This document shows, one piece after another, positions 53,581 to 61,796 of a stretch of DNA of 64,000 nucleotides; position 1 is the first letter of the stretch, and every line of letters starts with the position of its first letter. This stretch comes from an uncultured Anaerolineae bacterium (GTDB lineage Bacteria > Chloroflexota > Anaerolineae > Aggregatilineales > Phototrophicaceae), in assembly GCA_938022205.1 (NCBI GenBank), contig CALIEB010000004.1:24396-88395 (forward strand), written 5' to 3'. The notes under the pieces were generated by a model. That model did not search any database. It was not told the DNA's origin and worked only from the letters and a program-made list of their open reading frames with translations. The translations under genes and the position numbers were made by a program.

Positions 53581-54150
53581 ATGAGCAACGCACCACGCTT
53601 GAAAGATAGCAGGCAGTTTAACTTAGGTACGTGGTGGGGCGGGCTGCGCGTTACAGGCGACCGCAGCGTCTTGCTTGGGCTGGCGATGGTGTTGGTGGCC
53701 AACGGCGTGCTTGCCGCGCTGTTTTTGCGCACCTACTTGCTCGACGCGCTGGCTGCTGTGCTGCTGACCACTGCCCTGCATTGGGTGAACGACACGCTGC
53801 ACCAATACGGGCATGCGCTGGCGGCGCGCGCGGTCGGCAAACCGATGAGTGGGCTGCACTACTTTTTGATGCTGTCACGCGGTATCTATCCGCAAGACGA
53901 AGGGGAGGTCACGCCGCAGCAACACATCCAACGCGCGCTGGGCGGTCCCGCGATGAGCTTAGGCGTGGCGGCGGTATGGGGCGTGTTGGCGTGGCTCGTG
54001 CAACCTAGCCCGCTGCTTGCCTATACGTTCACCTACGCCGCGCTGAGTTCGCTGGTCGTTTTTACGCTGCTGGCACTTGCACCCTTTCCCACCATCGACG
54101 GCGGTAGCATTCGCTACTGGTGGCGCAAGCTGCGAGAAGCGAAACCATGA
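53581..54150 (+). CDS. M50-like membrane protein with HQYGH in place of HExxH
   Basis: 189 residues with four or five hydrophobic helices. The sequence LHQYGHALAARAVGKPMSG aligns with the zinc site of site-2 metalloproteases and their relatives (HExGHALAAR...GxP), but the catalytic Glu is Gln75. The two His (74 and 78) remain, as does the second-site motif PTIDGG near the C-terminus. Zinc could still bind while peptide cleavage should be lost. Such inactive relatives may act as regulators. It ends where the restriction gene starts (ATGA overlap). Confidence 0.7.
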   Translation: MSNAPRLKDSRQFNLGTWWGGLRVTGDRSVLLGLAMVLVANGVLAALFLRTYLLDALAAVLLTTALHWVNDTLHQYGHALAARAVGKPMSGLHYFLMLSRGIYPQDEGEVTPQQHIQRALGGPAMSLGVAAVWGVLAWLVQPSPLLAYTFTYAALSSLVVFTLLALAPFPTIDGGSIRYWWRKLREAKP

Positions 54151-55272
54151 GGTTGGAGGGGGTTATTCGTGACGTGCGCTATACGCCCCACGTCACGACA
54201 TCCACACTGGCGACCACAGCTTTAGGCGCGTTAGACGCAAAAAAGCTCAAGGGAGCGTTTTTGCTAAGTCATCGTCATATCACAGTAGGCTGTGCTTACT
54301 GGGTATCGCCCAAGCGCACACGCACTTATCCACTGTCGCGCCTTTATCGCACGTATCATCAGCCTAAGCGCATTGCAATTATCCCTATCATCAAGGACGA
54401 AGGGGCTAAGCGGGGATTGTGATCGCATCAACGCTGTCACATTTTCTTGGATGAACCTCGCTAACGTGTTCATCGTGCTGGCGTACTACGATGACGCACG
54501 TCGGCATCCTACTAGGCACGATAAACTCACGATGCAAACGCTTAACACCGCTTATTTGCAGCGCAAGCTCGCAGATGTGCTGGCGTATCAGCAAACTGCG
54601 CTCCATTGGAACACAACACACTTTGAGCGCGATTTCGTGCCTTTGTTTGAAACAGCAGTTCAGCGTTACCAAGCTATAAGCCAAGCACTTGGTGTCGCTG
54701 TTCACAGTGAAGACAATCACTATCGTGTTTTGCAAACGTATCTTAAAGCAGGACGATTTGACTTTGAAGCCTTTCGAGACAGCAGCCTTCCGCTTTCTTA
54801 TCGCGCTGCTCAAAGAGAGCAGCAGACCACACACGTGCTTGAAGCGTTGGCAGACGGCACAAAAGCCTATTTTTACATCACAAACTATCTTGGCGGCACT
54901 TATCATCTCACTGCGGACGAAGTTTTTATGGAAGGCGATAGGCTGATTATCCAAGAATCAAAACACGCTAATCACCGCACCCTACCCGCGCTTAATGACA
55001 TCCAAGATGGACTTTTTAAGCTCATTCTCTTTGCTAATCTGTCAGAACTACGCCATCAAGGCAGAGCGCAAGCATTTGACGTTCGTCTCAAGTTGACGGG
55101 CAACCTAGAAGGCACGCTAACGCTGCCCTGCGACAACCATCAACGCCAAGCCTTTGTGCGTGAAAATCGCCTTAGCACAAAACAGCAGCTGCTTGTCGAC
55201 CTTCTTCAACGCGAGGCATTAGACAACGCGCTCACCATTAAGCTAGGAGGAAGGCGTGACACACAGCCCTAA
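54147..55272 (+). pseudogene. type II restriction endonuclease, split by a one-base frameshift
   Basis: The first part (54147-54422, 91 residues) ends in IAIIPIIKDEGAKRG-stop. The second, in the +1 frame, continues with GDCDRINAVTF and runs to 55272. Removing one G from GGGG at 54402-54405 gives a single 375-residue protein reading KDEGLSGDCDRINAV, as expected for one family of type II enzymes that have KDEG..GDRDF at this place. The nuclease core is in the second part: DEVFMEGDRLIIQESKH, a PD-(D/E)xK-like site, followed by LNDIQDG. Sequence 54500-55250 has clearly lower GC than the neighbours. The methylase gene overlaps its end. Recognition site unknown. Confidence 0.7.
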
Positions 55273-56071
55273 AAGCCCGTTGCGCTATCCGGGCGGTAAA
55301 AGTCGTGCGATTTCTGCGATTATGTCGCTGCTGCCTGCGCGTATCAGCGAATACCGTGAACCGTTCTTGGGCGGTGGCTCCGTCTTCATTGCCGTTAAAC
55401 GCCTGTTCGGCAAGCACATTGCACGCTACTGGGTCAACGACCTAAACGCGGACTTGATATGCTTGTGGCAGCAAGCACAGCATAACATGCCCGCGCTGCT
55501 CGCACGCATTCATCACCTAAAACAGAGCTACCCTGACGGACACACGCTCTATAGAGCGTTGCGCACGCTTGACGACGCGACCGCTAGCGATTTAACGCGA
55601 GCGGCGCGCTTCTTCGTCCTCAACCGCATCACCTTTTCGGGGGTAGCGGATGCCGGGGGCTACTCTGAGCAAGCCTTCAAAGGACGCTTTACCAACTCTG
55701 CGATAGCGCGTCTTGCCCAAATTGAAACGCTGTTGAGCGGCGTACGCATCACGCAGGGCGACTATGAGCCGTTGTTGACGCAAGACGGAGAAGAAGTCTT
55801 TATCTTTCTCGACCCACCTTATCTTAGCGCGACCTCCTCGCGTCTATATGGCAAGCGCGGCGTGCTGCATGTGGGCTTTGACCACGAACGCTTTGCGCAA
55901 CTTATGCAGCAATGCCCGCACAAGTGGTTGATTACCTATGACGACTGCCCTGAGGTGCGTGCCTTGTTTCGTTTTGCAGACATCAGCACGTGGCAGCTAC
56001 AGTATGGCATGAACAACGTCAAGCGCGCTGCTGCTAGCAAGGGGAACGAGCTGTTCATCAAGAATTTTTAA
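55256..56071 (+). CDS. DNA adenine methyltransferase, D12 class
   Basis: 271 residues, starting at GTG after AGGAGG. Motif X SPLRYPGGKS, motif I EPFLGGGSV and motif IV DPPY (186-189) in the order of the D12/alpha class of N6-adenine methylases. It modifies the site that the adjacent nuclease would cut. It is intact, so the cell may now carry a solitary methylase if the nuclease frameshift is real. Confidence 0.92.
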   Translation: MTHSPKSPLRYPGGKSRAISAIMSLLPARISEYREPFLGGGSVFIAVKRLFGKHIARYWVNDLNADLICLWQQAQHNMPALLARIHHLKQSYPDGHTLYRALRTLDDATASDLTRAARFFVLNRITFSGVADAGGYSEQAFKGRFTNSAIARLAQIETLLSGVRITQGDYEPLLTQDGEEVFIFLDPPYLSATSSRLYGKRGVLHVGFDHERFAQLMQQCPHKWLITYDDCPEVRALFRFADISTWQLQYGMNNVKRAAASKGNELFIKNF

Positions 56072-56072
56072 T

Positions 56073-56132
56073 TTTTCGCTTGGTCAAAACGAGTAAGATT
56101 GGCGGTGGCGCAAGCTGCGAGAAGCGCAACGT
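56073..56132 (+). repeat. scar repeating the 3' ends of icd and of the M50-like gene
   Basis: Bases 56073-56097 match 53441-53465, the end of icd, at 22 of 25 positions. Bases 56104-56126 match 54119-54141, the end of the M50-like gene, at all 23 positions. In the host these two segments are about 650 bases apart; in the scar they are 6 bases apart. The scar directly follows the methylase gene. A duplication of host DNA at insertion, followed by internal deletion, would explain it. Confidence 0.75.
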
Positions 56133-56158
56133 TGAACCCTGTCTACACACGCTAAAAT

Positions 56159-56188
56159 TTGACAAGCGCGCCAGCACTGTGGTACATT
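56159..56188 (+). promoter_or_regulatory. promoter of the ArsR-type gene
   Basis: TTGACA at 56159-56164 (perfect consensus), 18-base spacer and TACATT at 56183-56188, whose last bases overlap the operator palindrome. Confidence 0.6.
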
Positions 56189-56206
56189 ATGCAAATAATT
56201 GCATAA
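56187..56206 (+). promoter_or_regulatory. operator palindrome for the ArsR-type regulator
   Basis: A perfect inverted repeat TTATGCAA-ATAA-TTGCATAA, two 8-base arms and a 4-base centre, overlapping the -10 region. Size and AT-rich arms fit winged-helix repressors of the ArsR family, so autoregulation by the gene product at 56249 is likely. Confidence 0.65.
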
Positions 56207-56248
56207 ACTGTTAGCGCGTCGTAAGGCGCAGGGTGGGGGCATCTTCAC

Positions 56249-57337
56249 ATGGTCGATTGGGGCTTTAACTTGACGGCAACCGCCGTGCGCGCCAATTTCT
56301 TGGTGCGTCCTGTGCCGATTATGCTGCACAGCTTGGTGCTTGCTAACTACGCCGAGCTCTACAGCGGGGTGGCGGATTGGCTGGCGCAGTTTACCGCCAA
56401 GCTCACGCCAGAACACCGCCAGCAGCACAAGCTCTTTTGTCTGAACGCGCCGGAAACGCTGGTGTTTGACAACATGAACGCCACGTTCCCACAGTTTATC
56501 GACATCATCGCCAAGATGAACGACGCGCAGTTTTACGCGATGACGACGAGCTGGATGGCGGAAAAGCCCTTCTTCACCAGCTACGACGACGTGTTAGCCA
56601 GCCCTGAAAGCTATGCCGCGTTCTTGCAGCAGGTTTACGCCGACAAGCAGGACAAGGGCATCGACGGCGAAGAAGCCTTGTGGCGTGCCAACTATGGCTA
56701 TCTGACGCAACCTGCGCAACTTCGCCAGCTTATGGTCGACTTTATGAGCATGGCGTGGGATAAGTACCTCGCGGTGGAATGGCAGCGCACCGAGCCGATG
56801 CTGCAAGAGTCCGCCGCCGCCTACAGCCAGCTCTCGTTCCGCGAGATGGATGCCGCCAGCATTCTTGAGGCGGTCACCGGGCGCAACATGCGCGACAAAG
56901 AATACTTGGCTGACGAGCTGGCTAAGACCACCGACATGATTTTTATGCCGTCGCCGCACTTAGGACCCTATATCAGCTGGATTTCTAACCCCAAGAACAA
57001 CGAAGACATCATCCTTTACGGGGCGCGTTTGCCACGCCACGCCCAATTTGGCAGCTCAGCACTCAACCGTTCCGAGCTGCTGGTGCGCCTCAACGCGCTG
57101 GCGGACGAGACACGCCTGCGCATGCTGGAGATGCTCAAGCATGAGCGTGAGATTTGCGCGCAGGACTTCATCACCGCGCTTGACCTTAGCCAATCGAGCG
57201 CGAGCCGCCACTTGCGCCAGCTCACCGCCAGCGGCTACGTGACGGAGCGGCGGCGCGATGTCGCCAAGTGCTACACGCTCAACCGCGAGCGCATCAAGGA
57301 CACCATTCAGGCACTGAGCCAATTTTTGGACAAGTAA
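56249..57337 (+). CDS. ArsR-family regulator with large N-terminal domain
   Basis: 362 residues. The last 95 residues are a winged-helix domain of the ArsR type (LNALADETRLRMLEMLKHE, then LSQSSASRHLRQLTASGYV). The first 260 residues form a mostly helical domain without known motif, perhaps a ligand sensor. There is no typical metal-binding Cys pair at the recognition helix. The operator lies just upstream. It abuts the convergent HyuA gene. Confidence 0.82.
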   Translation: MVDWGFNLTATAVRANFLVRPVPIMLHSLVLANYAELYSGVADWLAQFTAKLTPEHRQQHKLFCLNAPETLVFDNMNATFPQFIDIIAKMNDAQFYAMTTSWMAEKPFFTSYDDVLASPESYAAFLQQVYADKQDKGIDGEEALWRANYGYLTQPAQLRQLMVDFMSMAWDKYLAVEWQRTEPMLQESAAAYSQLSFREMDAASILEAVTGRNMRDKEYLADELAKTTDMIFMPSPHLGPYISWISNPKNNEDIILYGARLPRHAQFGSSALNRSELLVRLNALADETRLRMLEMLKHEREICAQDFITALDLSQSSASRHLRQLTASGYVTERRRDVAKCYTLNRERIKDTIQALSQFLDK

Positions 57338-59311
57338 TCACGCCCGCGTGAGCAGCATGTTGTGCCATGCGTCCACCTGTGCCTGCCAGCCGTGCGGCAC
57401 ATAAAGCGTGCTGTCCATTTGGAACACGAGCGCGCAACCGGCAAAGCGCATGCCTGCCTTGAGCCTGTCGCGGCTGTAGCAAGCGGCTTGTTGTCCGTCG
57501 GGCAGGGTAAGCGTGTGTAGCAGCGCGGGGCTAGCGTCCTCGTCACCAAGCGCAAACGTCTCCAGTGTAGGTTTTTGCCTGTTGCCGGTGGCGGTTAGTC
57601 GCAGCGCGACGAGTTCCACGCTGCGTCCTTCTAGCGCATAGCCGTAGGCGCGCTCGTGTGCCTCGTGGAAGCGCGCCACCACGTCGCCCTTGAACGGCAC
57701 GTTTAGCTCGTGCGCCTGACCCTGATAGCGCATGTCTAGCGTGAACATGAAGTGGCGGTGTTCGGGCGCGATGCCTTCGTCTGTTAGCACGTCCTGGGCG
57801 CGCGCCAAAAGCTCCGCCTGCAGGGCGCGTGCGGCTGGCACGCTGTGGCGCGTCGCCAGCTCTAGGAGTGGGCGCACGAACGCCACGCGCACGTCTGCCA
57901 TTAGCAAGCCCAAGGCACACAGCACGCCGGTGTGGCGCGGTATCAGCACGCGCGTGATGCCCAGTCCGTCGGCGACCTCGCAGGCGTGTAGACCGCCCGC
58001 GCCGCCGAAGGCGCACAGGGTAAACGCGCGCGGGTCATGTCCGCGTTCAATCGACACGCGGCGGATGGCGCGTTGGATGTGCGTGTTGGCAACGGTGACC
58101 ACGCCCCGCGCTGCCGCCACGATGTCGCCGCCGAAGGGTTTTGCCAGCGGGCTAAAGGCTTGCAGCGCGCCGTCGGTGTCCAACGCCATGCGTCCTCCCA
58201 AGAAGCGCGTCGCGTCTAGCCGTCCGAGCAGGACGTGCGCGTCGGTCACGGTGGGCTGTGTGCCGCCGCGCCCATACGCCACTGGTCCGGGCGATGCGCC
58301 TGCGCTGTGCGGACCGACGCGCAGCGCGCCGCCCTCGTCGAAGCGAGCGATGCTGCCGCCGCCTGCGCCGACCGTCTCGATGTCGAGCATGCGCACGCCC
58401 AGCGGCAGCCCGTCGATGTCGCCGCGCTGGGCGGTGGGGATGTTGCCGTCGCACAACGCCACGTCGGTTGACGTGCCGCCGATGTCGAGCGTGATGAGGC
58501 GCGTTTCGCCCGCCAGCGATGCCACGTGCCACGCTCCCAGCACGCCTGCTGCGGGTCCGGACAGCGCGGTGTGGACGGCGTGCGTTTGCACTTGTGCGGC
58601 GGTCATCAGGCCGCCATCGCTGCGCATGAGGTGCAACCCACAGTGTGGCGGCAAGTTGGCGGCGATGTTTTGCACGTAAGCCGCCATCTTCGGGCGCACG
58701 CTGGCTTCAAGCACGGTGGTGCTAGCGCGCTCGTACTCGCGGAACTCGGGCAGCACGTCGCTGCTGAGGGCGACCCGCCACGCTGGCACGCCCAAGCCGC
58801 TGATGAGCGCGTCGCGCACGGCGTGTTCGTGGGCGGGGTTGCGGAAGCTATAGAGCAGGCAGACGGCGTAGGCTTCGTAGGCGTGTGGGCGCAGCGCGGC
58901 GAGCAAGGCATCAAGCGCGGCGGGCGTGAGCGGTTGTAGTTCTGCGCCGGTGTGGTCAAGCCGACCGTCTACGGTGTAGCAGTCGTCGCGTGGCACGAGC
59001 GGCGGCGGCAGCTTGGGCGCGAGCGCGTAGAGCTGGGGGCGGTGCTGTCGTCCGATGAAGAGCAAGTCGCGCAGGCCGGTGTTGGTGATGAAGGCTACGC
59101 GCGCGCCCTTGCGCTCGAGGATGGCGTTGGTGGCGACGGTTGAGCCGTGTGCGACGTGGGTCAACGCGCCGCGTGTGAGGTGCTGCAAGCCCTTGAGCAA
59201 GGCTTCGGCGGGGTTATGCGGTGTGCTAAGTGCCTTGTAAACGGTGAGCTTATCGCCTTCTGCTGCGACGAAATCGGTGAACGTGCCGCCAATGTCTACG
59301 CCTACGCGCAT
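57338..59311 (-). CDS. hyuA: hydantoinase/oxoprolinase subunit A (HyuA-like)
   Basis: About 657 residues. It begins with VGVDIGGTFTDF, the phosphate-binding start of the actin-like ATPase fold. The second half has ITLDIGGTSTDVALCDG and VGAGGGSIARFDEGG, then FGGAGGLHACEVA. The family opens hydantoins or 5-oxoproline with ATP, normally as a complex with HyuB. No HyuB gene is next to it. The ATG at 59311 matches the family start; an AAAGGC is nearby. Confidence 0.87.
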   Translation of the reverse strand: MRVGVDIGGTFTDFVAAEGDKLTVYKALSTPHNPAEALLKGLQHLTRGALTHVAHGSTVATNAILERKGARVAFITNTGLRDLLFIGRQHRPQLYALAPKLPPPLVPRDDCYTVDGRLDHTGAELQPLTPAALDALLAALRPHAYEAYAVCLLYSFRNPAHEHAVRDALISGLGVPAWRVALSSDVLPEFREYERASTTVLEASVRPKMAAYVQNIAANLPPHCGLHLMRSDGGLMTAAQVQTHAVHTALSGPAAGVLGAWHVASLAGETRLITLDIGGTSTDVALCDGNIPTAQRGDIDGLPLGVRMLDIETVGAGGGSIARFDEGGALRVGPHSAGASPGPVAYGRGGTQPTVTDAHVLLGRLDATRFLGGRMALDTDGALQAFSPLAKPFGGDIVAAARGVVTVANTHIQRAIRRVSIERGHDPRAFTLCAFGGAGGLHACEVADGLGITRVLIPRHTGVLCALGLLMADVRVAFVRPLLELATRHSVPAARALQAELLARAQDVLTDEGIAPEHRHFMFTLDMRYQGQAHELNVPFKGDVVARFHEAHERAYGYALEGRSVELVALRLTATGNRQKPTLETFALGDEDASPALLHTLTLPDGQQAACYSRDRLKAGMRFAGCALVFQMDSTLYVPHGWQAQVDAWHNMLLTRA

Positions 59312-59427
59312 GTGTTTTGCCTTTATGTGCCGTGCCAATTGCTATGATGATAGCACGTTTTGCGGCACTGAAAACGGCGTGGCGATTAGCCTTGCCAATC
59401 GGGGTGTTATCGCGTATGGTAAGGCGT

Positions 59428-59445
59428 GTTGGCGGGTGTGCCAAC
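59428..59445 (+). promoter_or_regulatory. inverted repeat in the divergent hyuA / binding protein gap
   Basis: GTTGGC-GGGTGT-GCCAAC between the divergent genes, followed by a TATAGT box near 59483 for the binding protein. It may be an operator. Short arms make chance likely. Confidence 0.3.
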
Positions 59446-59507
59446 GTTCCTTAATGAAACTGCTGTGTGTTGATTTGTCAGCTATAGTAAAGATGAGGGA
59501 AACAAAG

Positions 59508-60335
59508 ATGAAGAAGTCGTTTGTTGCTGTGTTGTTCGCTGTTGTGGCGACGTTGTTCTTGGGCGCGACGGTTCTAGCCGAGCATCCTGTTTACTCGGAG
59601 CTGCCTGATTTGGGCGGGCGTGAGCTGCGCATTGCGATTGAGAACCAATACGCTCCCTTCCAATTTCAAGACCCACGCGCGCAAAGTCCGATTGGCTTTG
59701 ACCATGACCTTGTGAAGGAGCTGGCGTATCGCCTGAACTTTACGCCGGTGTTCGAGGTCACCAGCTGGGAAGTGCAAATCGCGGCGGTGGGCGAAGGGCA
59801 GTACGATCTTGGTTTGAACGGCATTTCGATTAAAGAAGAGCGCAAGGAAATCGTGACCTTTAGCGCGCCTTACGTGACGGTGGAAGTGTTCTTGTTGGCG
59901 CGCGAGAGCGAGACGACCTTTAGCGACCTTGCCAGCTTTGCGGCGGACAGCAGCAAGCTGTTGGGCGTGACCAGCGGCGGCGCGAACTACTGGCTGGCGC
60001 AGGGGTACATTGCGGAGGGGCTGTTGACGGAAGACCGTGTGGTCGTTTTTAACGGCTTTGCCGAAGCGGTGCAAGCGTTGGTGAATGGCGACATTGATGC
60101 GATTCCGGCGGATGCCTCTGTGGCGGGTGGTTTTGTCAACGCCAGCGGCGCGCCGGTCAAGCTGGTGGGGGATGTGCTGGACGCGGACAACTTTGGCATC
60201 ATCTTCCCCAAGAACGTGGATCCGGACTTGGTGGCGGCGTTTGATGCTGCGCTGGAGACCATGCGCGAGGATGGGTTCTTGGACTACTTGGCGTACAAGT
60301 GGCTGGTGCGTTACACGCCTGCCCCCGCCAACTAG
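59508..60335 (+). CDS. amino-acid ABC transporter substrate-binding protein
   Basis: 275 residues. A signal peptide (1-25) is cut near VLAEHP. The family-3 solute-binding fold shows in ELRIAIENQYAPFQF, GFDHDLVKELA, YDLGLNGISI and FGIIFPKN. The ligand should be a polar amino acid or a related small molecule. A terminator hairpin separates it from the permease, so the binding protein should be made in excess. Confidence 0.9.
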   Translation: MKKSFVAVLFAVVATLFLGATVLAEHPVYSELPDLGGRELRIAIENQYAPFQFQDPRAQSPIGFDHDLVKELAYRLNFTPVFEVTSWEVQIAAVGEGQYDLGLNGISIKEERKEIVTFSAPYVTVEVFLLARESETTFSDLASFAADSSKLLGVTSGGANYWLAQGYIAEGLLTEDRVVVFNGFAEAVQALVNGDIDAIPADASVAGGFVNASGAPVKLVGDVLDADNFGIIFPKNVDPDLVAAFDAALETMREDGFLDYLAYKWLVRYTPAPAN

Positions 60336-60368
60336 TCACAAGGGGCGGTAAATCCGTTACAATTGTTG

Positions 60369-60397
60369 CCGAGATAGCCTTGCTGTCTCGGTTTTTT
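60369..60397 (+). terminator. hairpin terminator between binding protein and permease genes
   Basis: Stem CCGAGATAG/CTGTCTCGG with one G-T pair, 5-base loop and six T. It probably works as a partial terminator, lowering permease expression. Confidence 0.85.
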
Positions 60398-60408
60398 GTT
60401 GCTTAGCG

Positions 60409-61338
60409 ATGGAAGAGAGAAAAAGACCCCGCATGACCACGCTGCAGACGGATGCGCCGGAGCGCGCCAATCCTCAGAAACGCAATTTACTCATTCAGAA
60501 GCTCACGCGCGCGCCATGGTGGCTGCTGGCGACGCTGCTGCTGGTGGTGGTGTTTATCGCCAGCGTTGCCGAAAGCCGCACCTACCAAAACGCTTGGGCG
60601 GAGGTACAAAAAGGCATTTGGACGACGATTTGGGTGACGGTGGTGGCTTATGGGCTGGCATTGGTGTTGGGCTTGCTGCTTGCGCTGATGCGTCGTCCGT
60701 CGCAGTCGCTCGTTTACAACGTGTTTGTTTACCAGCCGGCCACGACGCTGGTGGAGATTATTCGCGGCATTCCCACGTTGGTGCTGGTGTTTTACGTGAC
60801 GTTGGCGTTTGTGCCGCAAGCGATTGGCATCATGAACGAGATGGGCGCGCAGTGGGCGGAAACGTCGCCGTACCAATTTTTGCGCGACTTAGGCGCACAG
60901 TGGGCGCGGCTGACCCCGCGCGACGTGCCGACGGTACACCGTGCGATTGTTGCGCTGGCTATCTCTTACGCGGCGTTTCTCTCGGAGATTTTCCGTGCCG
61001 GGTTGGATAGTGTGGACGTGGGGCAACGCGAGGCGGCGCGCGCGTTGGGCATGTCGAGCGGGCAAATTTTGCGCTACGTCGTGTTGCCGCAAGCCATTCG
61101 CAACATCTTGCCCGCGCTGGGCAACGATTTTATCGCCATGCTCAAAGAAAGCTCGCTGGTGTCGGTGGTTGGCGTGCAGGACATCACCCGGGCGGGTCAG
61201 AGCTTTGCCGCCGCCACCTTCACCTTTTTTCAGGCGTATAACGTCGTGGCGGTCACTTACTTGGTGTTGACCCTGACGCTTTCGCTGTTGGTGAAGGGGC
61301 TTGAGACGGTGTTACAGCGTGGGCGCAAGATTGCCTAG
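60409..61338 (+). CDS. amino-acid ABC transporter permease, HisM type
   Basis: 309 residues. Membrane helices near 38-57 and 70-95 and in the C-terminal half. The EAA loop for the ATPase is AREAARALGMSSGQILRYVVLPQ in slightly varied form. An insert of about 50 residues near 145-185, with RDVPTVHRAIVAL, is longer than usual. No ATPase gene follows. The ATG at 60409 lies 12 bases after the terminator's T-run; MTTLQ at 60433 is an alternative. Ribosome site weak for both. Confidence 0.86.
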   Translation: MEERKRPRMTTLQTDAPERANPQKRNLLIQKLTRAPWWLLATLLLVVVFIASVAESRTYQNAWAEVQKGIWTTIWVTVVAYGLALVLGLLLALMRRPSQSLVYNVFVYQPATTLVEIIRGIPTLVLVFYVTLAFVPQAIGIMNEMGAQWAETSPYQFLRDLGAQWARLTPRDVPTVHRAIVALAISYAAFLSEIFRAGLDSVDVGQREAARALGMSSGQILRYVVLPQAIRNILPALGNDFIAMLKESSLVSVVGVQDITRAGQSFAAATFTFFQAYNVVAVTYLVLTLTLSLLVKGLETVLQRGRKIA

Positions 61339-61350
61339 GAGGCATGGGGC

Positions 61351-61713
61351 ATGAGTGATCACCAACTGCTTTCACAAAGCGCGGCGGGCATGCGCCTCAT
61401 CGCGCAGACGACGCTTTACAACGCCGGCAACCTTGCTCGGCTTGAGGTGTTTATCGCCGCGAGCTACCATCCGGACTTGTTGGCGGCGCAAGATGTTGCC
61501 GCGCGCCTTGCCGCGTTTGCCGCGCACTACGACGCGCTGGGGCGTTGGAAGGTGCTGCAGACGCTGGCGACGAGCAAGCATCACGTCATTGTCGTGTTTG
61601 CCACCGAGCGTGACGCGGAAGCCTTTTACTATTGTGAGCTGGCGGTGGAAGCGGACTACCCGCACCGCATCACCGCCTACCGATTCGAAAGGCTGCAAGA
61701 GGTGGAGGGGTAG
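61351..61713 (+). CDS. hypothetical protein
   Basis: 120 residues, soluble, alpha/beta in pattern with a Tyr-rich C-terminus. It starts 12 bases after the permease stop with a GGAGG site, so it is in the same operon, where the ATPase would be expected. It has no P-loop. No family recognised. Confidence 0.55.
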   Translation: MSDHQLLSQSAAGMRLIAQTTLYNAGNLARLEVFIAASYHPDLLAAQDVAARLAAFAAHYDALGRWKVLQTLATSKHHVIVVFATERDAEAFYYCELAVEADYPHRITAYRFERLQEVEG

Positions 61714-61728
61714 CCGCGCCAAAAAGAT

Positions 61729-61757
61729 TTGCGTTGGCGGCGGTCTAACGCTACAAT
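61729..61757 (+). promoter_or_regulatory. promoter of the nuclease-methyltransferase gene
   Basis: TTGCGT at 61729-61734, a 17-base spacer and TACAAT at 61752-61757, 40 bases before the start codon. Confidence 0.5.
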
Positions 61758-61796
61758 AACGCTGCTAAAGGACGTGAAAGAGAAAGTTTTAGCCCC

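Noticed and set aside
54330..54340. Near-perfect DnaA box (TTATCCACT) in the restriction gene
   Set aside because: A single 8 of 9 match inside a coding region far from dnaA, probably chance.
54292..55272. Independent 326-residue gene starting at 54292
   Set aside because: The first 40 residues are a shadow of the upstream nuclease part; family pattern and the G run support one frameshifted gene.
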